DNA of 64,000 nucleotides from Microbacterium testaceum StLB037 (lineage in GTDB: Bacteria > Actinomycetota > Actinomycetes > Actinomycetales > Microbacteriaceae). Numbering within the stretch: the first letter of the stretch is position 1; each line of letters begins with the position of its first letter. The DNA lies in assembly GCF_000202635.1 (NCBI RefSeq), contig NC_015125.1, positions 2,914,001 through 2,978,000 on the forward strand, written 5' to 3'. The notes under the pieces are model-generated. The model did not search any database and had not been told where the DNA came from. It worked only from the letters and a program-made list of their open reading frames with translations. Shown piece after piece: positions 1 through 7,322 of the stretch. The position numbers were made by a program, and so were the translations under genes.

Positions 1-2
1 GC

Positions 3-581
3 GTCGTGCCGCGAATGGCGTGGATGGTCGCGGGCCTCGCGACCGGGGCGACCATCCTCTACCTCGCGCTGCAGAGTTTCGACCCGACCGAGTTCGTGAC
101 CGCCGCCGAGCGGAGTGCGACCACGGCGGTCCTGGATCGCCGGGTCGACCTCGCCGCGGGTGCCCTGTTCCTCGCGGGCGCGGTAGCCGTCGCGGTCTGG
201 CGTCTGCGCGTGCCGGTGCGCCCCGTGCGCGCCCGGGCGACGAAGAGCCGCGCGCACTCCTGGAGCTACTACGTGCTCGGGGTGAGCTGCTCGATCATCG
301 GATTCACGACGCTGCCGATCATGTACATGACCGGGCGGATCGCCGACGGCGTGAGCGATCATCCCGCTCTGCGGTGGGTGGCGTACGCGATCTTCCTCGT
401 GGCGCTCGCCGCGCCGTTCGTGCTCCTAGCGACCGCGTGGCTGCATTTCCCCGTCACGGCGGCGCGCGTCAACGGCTACTACGTGCGGGCGATCGACATG
501 GATCACCGGTGGCTCTACGCCGGGGTCCTGGGCCTCGCCGGGGTCGCGTGCGTGACCCTCGGTCTCCTGCCCGGTCGTTGA
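3..581 (+). CDS. Polytopic membrane protein, 5'-truncated by window edge
   Basis: The frame is open to the left edge, so the N-terminus is outside the window. About five hydrophobic segments are visible: near the start (MAWMVAGLATGATILYLAL), VDLAAGALFLAGAVAVAVW, YYVLGVSCSIIGFTTLPIMY, a long one around LVALAAPFVLLATAWL, and a C-terminal one ending in TLGLLPGR. The layout loosely resembles GAP/sulfolipid-addressing-type small membrane proteins of actinobacteria, but no diagnostic motif was recognised, so the function is unknown. Its last 15 codons are duplicated about 1 kb downstream with only synonymous changes. Confidence 0.6.
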   Translation, partial: VVPRMAWMVAGLATGATILYLALQSFDPTEFVTAAERSATTAVLDRRVDLAAGALFLAGAVAVAVWRLRVPVRPVRARATKSRAHSWSYYVLGVSCSIIGFTTLPIMYMTGRIADGVSDHPALRWVAYAIFLVALAAPFVLLATAWLHFPVTAARVNGYYVRAIDMDHRWLYAGVLGLAGVACVTLGLLPGR

Positions 582-600
582 GGGTCAGCGCTTCGCGCGC
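536..600. repeat. 65-bp direct repeat, left copy
   Basis: Left copy of a 65-bp direct repeat matching the right copy at 61 of 65 positions. It covers the last codons (AGVACVTLGLLPGR, stop) of the membrane protein and, on the other strand, the last codons (RAKR, stop) of a small convergent frame. The coding differences between copies fall at third codon positions. Confidence 0.9.
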
Positions 601-645
601 GAGTCGGCGGCCCGAGTGGAAGCGGCGTCTTCGTAGACTCCCGGC

Positions 646-1542
646 ATGGCTTTCGCGTCGTTCCGAGACGATCCGTCGATCCTGCTCGCGACGCTGGGCC
701 CGGGCGGGCGCTCCGGGGCCGAGGTCCGCTCGGTGATCGCGACGTGGGACATGATCAACGTGGACGTCCCCTCGCGCGAGATGATCGAGACGGCGGCGGG
801 CGCGCTCCAGCGTGCGGGCCTCGTGACCATCGAAGAGGGGTGGCGACTCCGCCTCACCGCCGAGGGAGCTCGGATCCGACGCATACCGCGTGTCTCCGGA
901 ATGCGATCGCTTCCGAGCGCTCTGGGGGAACTGCTGCCGCCGTTGACGCCTGATCCGTCCGTGGTGCTGCCGCCGGAGATCTACGACGCCGCGTTGGACG
1001 ACTACCTGCACCCTGCCCCGCTGCTCCCACGGTGGGTGTCGGCCCTCTTCCGTTCGGGTCAGTCCGCTAAGGGCTCGAGGCCGAAGAGAGCGGGAGGCGG
1101 GTCCACCTCAGGCCGCACCGGGGTCCCGTTGGTGCGCCGCGGTCTACCGGGATGCGATGATCGGCGGGTGATGAGCGACGAGGAGTCCGAGGCGGATGCC
1201 GATGACGATGCCGGTCACGTGATCGTCAGCCTGAGCGTCTCGACGACGACCCGTGTGGACGAGCTCGAACGGTATCTCGAAGATCCATCGGGGCCCCCCT
1301 TCATCTATGACCTCGGTATGTCGAGCTTCGATGAGTCCGCGGCTGAGGCGCGGGCCGACAAGCTCGAGATGACGATCACGGAGCTCGTGGATCGGCTGGA
1401 GGACGTCCCGCGCGCTGTGCTCCACGACCCGGAATCCTTCGTGCGGCTGTACATGACGCTTCCCGCGGGAGCCGAGACGATCGGGGCCGACATCGTGAAG
1501 CGGCTGGCCGAGGTGAACGCCACGATCTGGATCGACGCGTAG
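646..1542 (+). CDS. Hypothetical 298-aa protein; probably two joined genes
   Basis: One stop-free frame of 298 codons. Residues 1-100 look like a small helical/winged-helix-like protein. Residues 176-298, starting at an internal ATG at 1171 (MSDEESEADADDDAG), are acidic and end in ATIWIDA, which loosely resembles DUF4279-type proteins. The linker (about residues 140-175) is Arg/Gly/Ser-rich and reads like untranslated GC-rich DNA, so two adjacent genes merged by a lost stop or frameshift is as plausible as a true fusion. The start fits a leaderless mRNA: TAGACT at 634-639, then 6 nt, then ATG. No function is assigned. The whole unit lies between the 65-bp repeats. Confidence 0.55.
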   Translation: MAFASFRDDPSILLATLGPGGRSGAEVRSVIATWDMINVDVPSREMIETAAGALQRAGLVTIEEGWRLRLTAEGARIRRIPRVSGMRSLPSALGELLPPLTPDPSVVLPPEIYDAALDDYLHPAPLLPRWVSALFRSGQSAKGSRPKRAGGGSTSGRTGVPLVRRGLPGCDDRRVMSDEESEADADDDAGHVIVSLSVSTTTRVDELERYLEDPSGPPFIYDLGMSSFDESAAEARADKLEMTITELVDRLEDVPRAVLHDPESFVRLYMTLPAGAETIGADIVKRLAEVNATIWIDA

Positions 1543-1570
1543 CGCACCCTCGACCCGGCGTCCGAGACCC

Positions 1571-1635
1571 CGCCGGGGTCGCATGCGTGACCCTCGGGCT
1601 GCTGCCCGGTCGTTGAGGGTCAGTGCTTCGCGCGC
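1571..1635. repeat. 65-bp direct repeat, right copy
   Basis: Right copy of the direct repeat. In frame it still spells AGVACVTLGLLPGR followed by a stop, the end of the membrane protein gene, but with no gene body in front. On the other strand it holds the stop and last codons (QRAKH) of the intact 61-aa gene. It looks like the original junction between the two convergent genes. Confidence 0.9.
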
Positions 1636-1805
1636 TGCTTCTGCACCTTCGCGATGACCTTCCGGCGCACCTTCCGCACCTTCGGGTCGGTCCACACGCG
1701 GTAGGCGACGGTTCCGGCGGCGACCGCGCGGCCGATCGCCGTTCGGGCGAGGACAGCCCCCGCGAGGCCCACGGCCCCGGTTCCTACCCAGCGTGCAACT
1801 CCCAT
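1620..1805 (-). CDS. Small basic hypothetical protein (61 aa)
   Basis: A 61-residue protein with a hydrophobic Gly/Ala-rich N-terminal half (MGVARWVGTGAVGLAGAVLA) and a strongly basic tail (DPKVRKVRRKVIAKVQKQ). It could be a small membrane-associated or nucleic-acid-binding protein; no family was recognised. Its last codons lie in the duplicated 65-bp element, and a related tail (DSRAKR) survives at the left copy. This suggests the gene was the original convergent neighbour of the membrane protein at the window start. Confidence 0.5.
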   Translation of the reverse strand: MGVARWVGTGAVGLAGAVLARTAIGRAVAAGTVAYRVWTDPKVRKVRRKVIAKVQKQRAKH

Positions 1806-1942
1806 GGCATCCCTCGTTCTCTCGGTGAAGCACCCACCTCACACGATGGGGCGAGGGATGCCAGGGCGCTTGCGCCGCGGTGCGCGATGTGCAGGGGCGC
1901 CCGCACGCGAACGGCGGGATCGCTCTCACGGGGGATGGTTGT

Positions 1943-1958
1943 ATCGAAGTTCTTCGGT
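1943..1958. promoter_or_regulatory. LacI-operator-like palindrome
   Basis: ATCGAAGTTCTTCGGT contains a perfect CGAAG/CTTCG inverted repeat with a 2-nt centre, just upstream of a 53-aa gene. The 12-mer TTGTATCGAAGT here recurs exactly in the lacI/esterase divergent promoter. Confidence 0.35.
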
Positions 1959-1973
1959 CGGTCAAGGTGAGGC

Positions 1974-2135
1974 ATGACGAGAACAGTTCTGTATGTCATC
2001 GCCTCCGTGGCGTTCGCCGTCGCGGCCGTGGCAAGCGCCATCGGCGGGCAATGGGTCATGGCCTCCGCGTTCGTGGCCATCGCGGCCGCGTTCCTCGTGA
2101 TCGCCATCCGATCGCGTCGCGATCCGGGGCGTTAG
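1974..2135 (+). CDS. Small two-TM membrane protein (53 aa)
   Basis: A 53-codon gene with an AAGGTGAGG ribosome binding site immediately upstream. The product begins MTRTVLYVIASVAFAVAAVA and has a second hydrophobic stretch (VMASAFVAIAAAFLVIAI) and a basic tail RSRRDPGR. It therefore looks like a hairpin of two transmembrane helices with the C-terminus in the cytoplasm. It matches no family I recognise. The palindrome directly upstream suggests regulation by a LacI-type repressor. Confidence 0.6.
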   Translation: MTRTVLYVIASVAFAVAAVASAIGGQWVMASAFVAIAAAFLVIAIRSRRDPGR

Positions 2136-2164
2136 GCGTCCCCCGGCCGTCACCTGCTCGGTCG

Positions 2165-3160
2165 TCAGGCGCTCGGGGTGCTACTGGCGCGGACGACGAG
2201 CCGCGGGGTGAGCGTGAGCGACTCGAGGTGCGTGTGCTCGCCGTCGGCCAGGTCGAGAATCAGCCGCATCGCCGCCCGCCCGGACTCTTCGAAGGGCTGC
2301 CACACCGACGTGATGCCGAGGATCTCGGACGCGATGCTCCCGTCGTAGCCGACGAGCGCGATGGGCCGCGCGAGGGGGAGGGTGGAGAGGACGGCGTGGA
2401 CCTCCGCAGCGAGGTGGTCGTGATTCGCGACGACCGCTGTCACAAGAGGGTCCGACACCGCCGCCTCGATTCGGGATGCCAGCGCCGCCGAATCCGGCAC
2501 CTCGCAGCCGACGACCTCGACGTGTCTCGACATCCCCTCGGCCCGGAGCATTCCCGCTGACACGTAGTCGGAGGATCGCTGCGTCTCATGCACGAAAGCG
2601 ACCCGGCGATGCCCGAGGCTCCCCAAGTGCCGGCCGATGAGCTCGCCGCCACGACGGTCGTCGATGAGCACGACGGGAATGTCCGGGTGGATCCCGGTGC
2701 TGTCGGGGACATCGACCAGGACGACGGGCGGTCCGGGGAGGGATGCGGTTTCGGTGGCGTCGCGAGAAAGGGGTGCGCCCATCACGATGATGCCGTCGAT
2801 ACCCGCCCGAACCGGGAGTGCTTCCAGGACGGGAGCATCCGCTCCAGCCGTCGAGGGCAGGTCGTGCACGACGATGTCGACCCCCACCGTCGAGGCGAAC
2901 GTCAGCATGCCCGTCAATCGCGTGTAATACGACGGATAGGTCGAGAAGGGCGCGGCGACGGCGATCCGCTTCCCGGCGGAGAGCTGGGTCTGACCTCGAT
3001 AGCCCAGACGAACGGCCGTAGCGATGACGGACTGTCGGGTCACCTCGTTCACCTTGTGCGGACGATTGATGGCCAGAGAGACCGTGGAGATGCTGACCCC
3101 GGCCGCTTTCGCCACCTCGTAGATCGTGACGCGACCTCGATCGGAGTTCTTCTTCGTCAT
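2165..3160 (-). CDS. LacI-family transcriptional regulator
   Basis: A 331-aa one-component sugar-responsive repressor. The N-terminal helix-turn-helix and hinge are clear (TIYEVAKAAGVSISTVSLAI, then NRPHKVNEVTRQ around residues 12-45). A periplasmic-binding-protein-like effector domain follows to the C-terminus, including the family-typical GYDGS. Length is normal for LacI proteins. It is divergent from the two esterases and MFS transporter, so local control of that operon is the likely role. The start lies 5 nt after a TAGGGT hexamer with no ribosome binding site, fitting a leaderless transcript. The effector cannot be predicted. Confidence 0.9.
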   Translation of the reverse strand: MTKKNSDRGRVTIYEVAKAAGVSISTVSLAINRPHKVNEVTRQSVIATAVRLGYRGQTQLSAGKRIAVAAPFSTYPSYYTRLTGMLTFASTVGVDIVVHDLPSTAGADAPVLEALPVRAGIDGIIVMGAPLSRDATETASLPGPPVVLVDVPDSTGIHPDIPVVLIDDRRGGELIGRHLGSLGHRRVAFVHETQRSSDYVSAGMLRAEGMSRHVEVVGCEVPDSAALASRIEAAVSDPLVTAVVANHDHLAAEVHAVLSTLPLARPIALVGYDGSIASEILGITSVWQPFEESGRAAMRLILDLADGEHTHLESLTLTPRLVVRASSTPSA

Positions 3161-3181
3161 CGCGCACCCTAAAACCTTTGT

Positions 3182-3197
3182 ATCGAAGTGTTTTGAT
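3182..3197. promoter_or_regulatory. Putative LacI operator between lacI and esterase genes
   Basis: ATCGAAGTGTTTTGAT is an imperfect 16-bp palindrome in the 70-bp divergent gap, a size and centre typical of LacI-family sites. It overlaps the expected promoter area of the + strand operon. Confidence 0.45.
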
Positions 3198-3230
3198 CGT
3201 ACAGAGTGTCAGGAAGAGAGGAGTCGACGT

Positions 3231-4292
3231 ATGAGAAATCGCAGGACAGTCGACCCGTTCGTCGCGGCGACCGCCCGTCGGATCGATTCGGCGGCTCGCG
3301 GGGACGGCCCCGCATCCCGCGGACCGCGGCGCCCGTCGAGCGATCCGGTTGCGCGCCGCGAGGACGCGCGGCGACAGGATGCCATCGCCTTCGCTGCGAT
3401 GCGGATAAGTGCCCCGTCGGTGGCTGTGGAAGAGCACGTCCTCCCCGTGGCGCCTCACCCGGACGCGCGGCTCCGCGTCTACTGGCCCACGGAAGAACCG
3501 CTCGACGCGTCCTCCGTGGAGAAGGTCCCGATCCTCGTGTACTTCTTCGGCGGCTCGTTCACCGTGGGCGGGATCGACTGGGTCGGTCTCGACGCCATGT
3601 ACCGGGCGCGGGCGTCGGATGCCGGGGTGATCGTCGTCGCCGGCGAGTACTCCCTCGCTCCGGAGGTCACGTATCCCGCCCAGCCCGAACAGTGCTGGGC
3701 GGTCCTCGAATGGACCGTCGCGCACGCCGCGGCCATCGGGGGAGACGCGAGTCGGGTAGCGATCGGGGGAGCGTCGGCGGGGGCGAACCTCGCCGCGGCC
3801 GTCGCGCTCATGAACCGCGATCGCAGCGCTCATCCGCTGCGTCTGCAGATCCTGGAAGTGCCGGCCCTGGACCTGACGGGCTCCCACCTCGATGCGCGAG
3901 CGGTTTCACCGCTGCTGCCCGGGTTCGTGGTGCGCCGCCTTCTCCGCCCGATCGTCCGCGACTATCTCGGCGCCGACAGTGCACGAATCGCCGGCCTCGA
4001 TCCGTACGCGTCACCGATGCTCGCGTCGGATCATTCGGGTCTCCCGCCCGCACTCATCCTGACCGCGGAACGCGATGTGCTCCGCGGCGATGGCGAGGCC
4101 TACGCGCGCGTGCTCTCGGCATCCGGTGTTCCCGCCACCTGTGTCCGCTACCTCGGACAGGACCATGGATCAGCCGGATACCGCGGTCTCAACCCGGCTG
4201 CCGATCACGCCCACCGGCAGGTCGTCGCCACGCTCCGGACGCTTCACGACGATCCCGTCGACTACTCGGCGGCTCTCGGGGTATCGGCCTGA
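3231..4292 (+). CDS. Alpha/beta-hydrolase fold esterase (HSL-type)
   Basis: A 353-aa serine hydrolase of the hormone-sensitive-lipase/acetyl-esterase class. The nucleophile elbow is GGASAGANL, the acid is in AERDVLRGD and the histidine in GQDHGS. The usual HGGG oxyanion motif is altered: the sequence reads YFFGGSF, with Phe where His is normal. The ATG at 3231 is chosen because of the GGAAGAGAGGAG ribosome binding site. The stop overlaps the next start (TGATG), so translation of the two esterases is probably coupled. As first gene of an operon ending in an MFS exporter/importer, it probably deacylates a small ester or acetylated sugar. The substrate is unknown. Confidence 0.85.
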   Translation: MRNRRTVDPFVAATARRIDSAARGDGPASRGPRRPSSDPVARREDARRQDAIAFAAMRISAPSVAVEEHVLPVAPHPDARLRVYWPTEEPLDASSVEKVPILVYFFGGSFTVGGIDWVGLDAMYRARASDAGVIVVAGEYSLAPEVTYPAQPEQCWAVLEWTVAHAAAIGGDASRVAIGGASAGANLAAAVALMNRDRSAHPLRLQILEVPALDLTGSHLDARAVSPLLPGFVVRRLLRPIVRDYLGADSARIAGLDPYASPMLASDHSGLPPALILTAERDVLRGDGEAYARVLSASGVPATCVRYLGQDHGSAGYRGLNPAADHAHRQVVATLRTLHDDPVDYSAALGVSA

Positions 4293-5281
4293 TGGACGAC
4301 ACCGCGATCGAGGTCGCGCCGGCCATCCTCGCGTGGGCAGAACGGATCGCGGAACTCTCGCGATCCTTGCCGGGGCTGACGGCGGAGGACATGTCCGTGC
4401 GTCGAGAGGCGGAACGACGTCTGTCGGATGCGCTCGCTCTCGAGTTCTGCGAGCCGCCCGCCCGTGACGTGACGGTTCGCGACGAGGTGGTCCACACCGC
4501 CGTAGGCCCCCTCCTGCTACGCCGATACCGCCCTCCGGGCCTGCCCTCGGCCGCGCCGACGGAGGTTTTCCTCCACGGTGGCGGCTTCATCTCGGGGTCC
4601 GTGCGCGAAGTCATCAATGATCGGCTGCTGACGGCTCGTGCACGACGTGCTCGCGTGCAGGTGGTTGCGTTGGAGTACCGCCTGGCGCCCGAGAATCCCT
4701 ACCCCGCCGCCGTCGAAGACACGGTCGCCACGATCGACGTGCTGCGCGAAGATCCCGGACGATTCGGCGTGGATGCCACGCGGATCGGCATCGCGGGTGT
4801 CTCGGCCGGTGCGGGCATCGCCGCGAGCGCGACCCTGTTCCTCCGCGATCGCGGCGAGAGCCCTCTCGTTCTCCAATCCCTCGAGGTTCCCGCACTCGCG
4901 CTCGAGGCCTTCGGTCCTTCGTCGGTCCGGTTCGCACGCGGGTACGGGCTGGATGGGTACGAGGACCTGCTCGAGCTGTATCTCGGCGGCGGACCGGGGC
5001 CGCACACGACGGGCGCCCAGCCGCTCTTCGTGGCCGACCTCGCCGGACTGCCTCCCACCTTCATCCAGGTCGCCGAGTTCGACCCCTTGCGGGATGCGGG
5101 TCTCGAGTTCGGCGAACGGCTGCGAGCAGCCGGGGTCCCCACCGCCGTGTTCCTCGGTGCCGGGCATGTGCACGGTTCTCCCGGCCTCACGGCGACGTTC
5201 CCGCCCGCTCGCGCCTGGCACCGCCGATCGGCTGCCGCGGCGCGGCTCGCCTACCACCGTGCGAGTGACCACTCCGCTTGA
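4292..5281 (+). CDS. Alpha/beta-hydrolase fold esterase, second copy
   Basis: A 329-aa paralogue of the preceding hydrolase with all canonical HSL-family elements: oxyanion FLHGGGF, nucleophile GVSAGAG, acid EFDPLRDA and histidine GAGHVHGS. The YRLAPENPYPAA segment is the usual family signature. The ATG overlaps the stop of the upstream esterase by one base. Keeping a complete copy beside one with a changed oxyanion motif suggests divided substrate range. It is probably cytoplasmic, since no signal peptide is seen. The substrate remains unknown; acetylated sugars or plant esters fit the LacI control. Confidence 0.88.
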   Translation: MDDTAIEVAPAILAWAERIAELSRSLPGLTAEDMSVRREAERRLSDALALEFCEPPARDVTVRDEVVHTAVGPLLLRRYRPPGLPSAAPTEVFLHGGGFISGSVREVINDRLLTARARRARVQVVALEYRLAPENPYPAAVEDTVATIDVLREDPGRFGVDATRIGIAGVSAGAGIAASATLFLRDRGESPLVLQSLEVPALALEAFGPSSVRFARGYGLDGYEDLLELYLGGGPGPHTTGAQPLFVADLAGLPPTFIQVAEFDPLRDAGLEFGERLRAAGVPTAVFLGAGHVHGSPGLTATFPPARAWHRRSAAAARLAYHRASDHSA

Positions 5282-5297
5282 GACCTCGAGGACGACG

Positions 5298-6602
5298 ATG
5301 TTCCCTCCCACCCCTTCCGATCCCGCCATGGCGTCACCCGCGCCCGCGTTCGCGACGAGCACCGCCGCGCGGGACGACATCCCCGGCAGCCCCCAGCCCC
5401 GCGGGTTTCTTCCTCTGTTCGTCCTGGCGTGGTTCGGGGTGACGATCGCCCTCGGCACGATCAGCGGAGCCTCGATCCCCAAAGCGTTGGCGTTCCTCGA
5501 CGACGCGACGAAGGCGACGAACCTGTCGATCATCGCGGGTGCCGGGGGCGTCATGATCATCGTCATCACGCCCCTGTTCGGCCGGCTCTCCGACCGCACG
5601 ATGTCGCGCTTCGGCATGCGGCGGCCCTGGCTGATCGGTGGAGCCCTCGTCGCGACGGTCGGTGTCATCGTGCTCGCCCTGACACAGGATCTCGTCGGGA
5701 CCCTCGTCGGGTGGCTGATCGTTCAGGCCGGATTCGGCGCGAGCAACATGGTGATCCACGCACTCCTGGCCGATCAGATCCCCCGGCGCATCCGCGCACG
5801 CGTCGCCGCGGCCGCCGGCGTGGCGACCGGGCTCGGACTCATCGTCGGCGCGCAGATCATGGTGCTGCTTCCGAACGACCAGAGATGGGCCTGGTTCGTG
5901 GTGCCGGGTCTGATCGGTGTCGTGCTGAGTGCTCTCTTCGTGTTCCGCTTCCGTGACATCGTTCGGACGGCGCCGCCGCCGCCCTTGCGTGCGGCTGACG
6001 TCCTCTCGACGTACTGGCTGAGTCCTCGCCGGTACCCCGACTTCTTCTGGGCTTTCTTCTCGCGGTTCTTGGTGACGATGTCGATCACCGCGATCTCGAC
6101 CTTTCTGCTGTTCATCATCATCGACCGGCTCCACGTGCCCGTGACCGAGGCCTCACCGGTCCAAGCCCTCGCGCTGGTGGTCTTCACGATCGGCAACATC
6201 GTGACGGCGGTGCTCTTCGGATGGATCTCCGATCGATCGGGCCGACGCAAAGCCATCGTGGTCGTCGCCAGTGTGCTGAGCGCGCTCGGTCTGGTGGTCA
6301 CGATGCTCGCCTCGGACGTCGGCTCGATTCTGATCGGTATCGCGATCGTGGGAGCCGCACAGGGGGCGTACGTGTCGGTCGACGTGGCGCTCATGACCGA
6401 AGTCCTCCCCTCCTTCGATGAGGCGGGGAAAGATCTCGGCATCGTCGCCCTGTCCTACCAGATCCCTCAACTGCTCATTCCGGTGATCGCGCTCCCGCTG
6501 CTGGCCGCCGGAGGGGGCGGGTACGACGCGTTCTTCGTCCTCGCGATCGCGTTCGCGGTCGTCGGCGGGCTCGCCGTCCTTCCCATCCGTTCCGTGCGCT
6601 GA
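5298..6602 (+). CDS. MFS transporter
   Basis: A 434-aa major facilitator protein with about twelve hydrophobic segments. The loop after TM2 carries GRLSDRTMSRFGMRRPW, which resembles the MFS/GPH loop pattern, and the second half repeats it as GWISDRSGRRK. The ATG at 5298 has GAGG about 9 nt upstream; a GTG at 5265, overlapping the esterase stop, is possible but has no ribosome binding site. It is the third gene of the LacI-flanked operon and probably imports (or exports) the ester or sugar handled by the two esterases. Direction and substrate cannot be read from sequence. Confidence 0.85.
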   Translation: MFPPTPSDPAMASPAPAFATSTAARDDIPGSPQPRGFLPLFVLAWFGVTIALGTISGASIPKALAFLDDATKATNLSIIAGAGGVMIIVITPLFGRLSDRTMSRFGMRRPWLIGGALVATVGVIVLALTQDLVGTLVGWLIVQAGFGASNMVIHALLADQIPRRIRARVAAAAGVATGLGLIVGAQIMVLLPNDQRWAWFVVPGLIGVVLSALFVFRFRDIVRTAPPPPLRAADVLSTYWLSPRRYPDFFWAFFSRFLVTMSITAISTFLLFIIIDRLHVPVTEASPVQALALVVFTIGNIVTAVLFGWISDRSGRRKAIVVVASVLSALGLVVTMLASDVGSILIGIAIVGAAQGAYVSVDVALMTEVLPSFDEAGKDLGIVALSYQIPQLLIPVIALPLLAAGGGGYDAFFVLAIAFAVVGGLAVLPIRSVR

Positions 6603-6631
6603 TCGAGACATCGCCCCGAAAGGAGAACCCC

Positions 6632-7315
6632 ATGACTCCCCGCGCCATCGTCGGCGTTCTCGCGCTCCTGCTCGCGCGAGGCGCTCTCCTGGCTGTCGCC
6701 GCCTCCGTCCTGATTCCTCAGGGGGCCGGCATCCTGCTCAATGTCGTCATCGTCGGTATCGATCTCGCGACCATCCTGGTGGTGGCCCGACTCGTGCGGA
6801 AGAACGGGGGAGGGCTGCGGAGCTTCCTCGGACCGCTCGTGCTGCGGCGCGACCTCCCCTTCGCCGGCATCACGATGTTCGCCCTCTTCCTCGGTCTGGG
6901 CGTCGGCACCTTCGTCGGCAACGCGCTGATCTACGCCGGCCCCGCGCCCGCGTCGTCCTCGCCGGGCTCCGTGCCGGTGTGGGTCGGGCTCTGGTCTCTG
7001 CTCCTCATGCCCGTCACCGTGGCGGTCGCGGAGGAACTGCTCTACCGGGGCTGGGCGCAGGAGCGACTGCTCGCGGTGTGGCGTCCGTGGGTCGTCATCA
7101 CCGTCGTGGCGGTCGCCTTCGGGCTCCAGCACGCGGCCCTGTCCGCGACCAGCCTGGGAGAGGCGGTCGTGCGGGTGATCGCGACGGGCCTCGCCGGAGC
7201 GGCGCTGGGAATCCTCCGGTACCGGGGCGTCTCTCTGTGGGCGCTCATCATCGGCCACTGGGCCTTCGACGTCATCGGCCTCGGAGTGCCCGCCGTGCTC
7301 CGATCGCTCGCCTGA
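6632..7315 (+). CDS. CPBP-family intramembrane metalloprotease
   Basis: A 227-aa polytopic membrane protein of the CAAX-protease/bacteriocin-processing (Abi) family. The three conserved motifs are present: AEELLYRGW (glutamate pair), FGLQHA (His) and HWAFD (His). It has a good ribosome binding site (AAAGGAGAA) and follows the MFS gene by 30 bp on the same strand, so it may be co-transcribed, although no functional link is evident. Such proteins act as prenyl-protein-type proteases or in self-immunity; the role here is unknown. Its stop lies only 7 bp from the stop of the convergent monooxygenase gene. Confidence 0.85.
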   Translation: MTPRAIVGVLALLLARGALLAVAASVLIPQGAGILLNVVIVGIDLATILVVARLVRKNGGGLRSFLGPLVLRRDLPFAGITMFALFLGLGVGTFVGNALIYAGPAPASSSPGSVPVWVGLWSLLLMPVTVAVAEELLYRGWAQERLLAVWRPWVVITVVAVAFGLQHAALSATSLGEAVVRVIATGLAGAALGILRYRGVSLWALIIGHWAFDVIGLGVPAVLRSLA

Positions 7316-7322
7316 GCCGCCG

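Noticed and set aside
536..1635. Insertion sequence or transposon as cause of the duplication
   Set aside because: No transposase-like frame, no terminal inverted repeats and no target-site duplication; the repeat is gene-end coding DNA.
3126..3230. Longer N-terminus for the first esterase
   Set aside because: The extension runs through the divergent promoter and LacI start region; the ATG at 3231 has a strong ribosome binding site.
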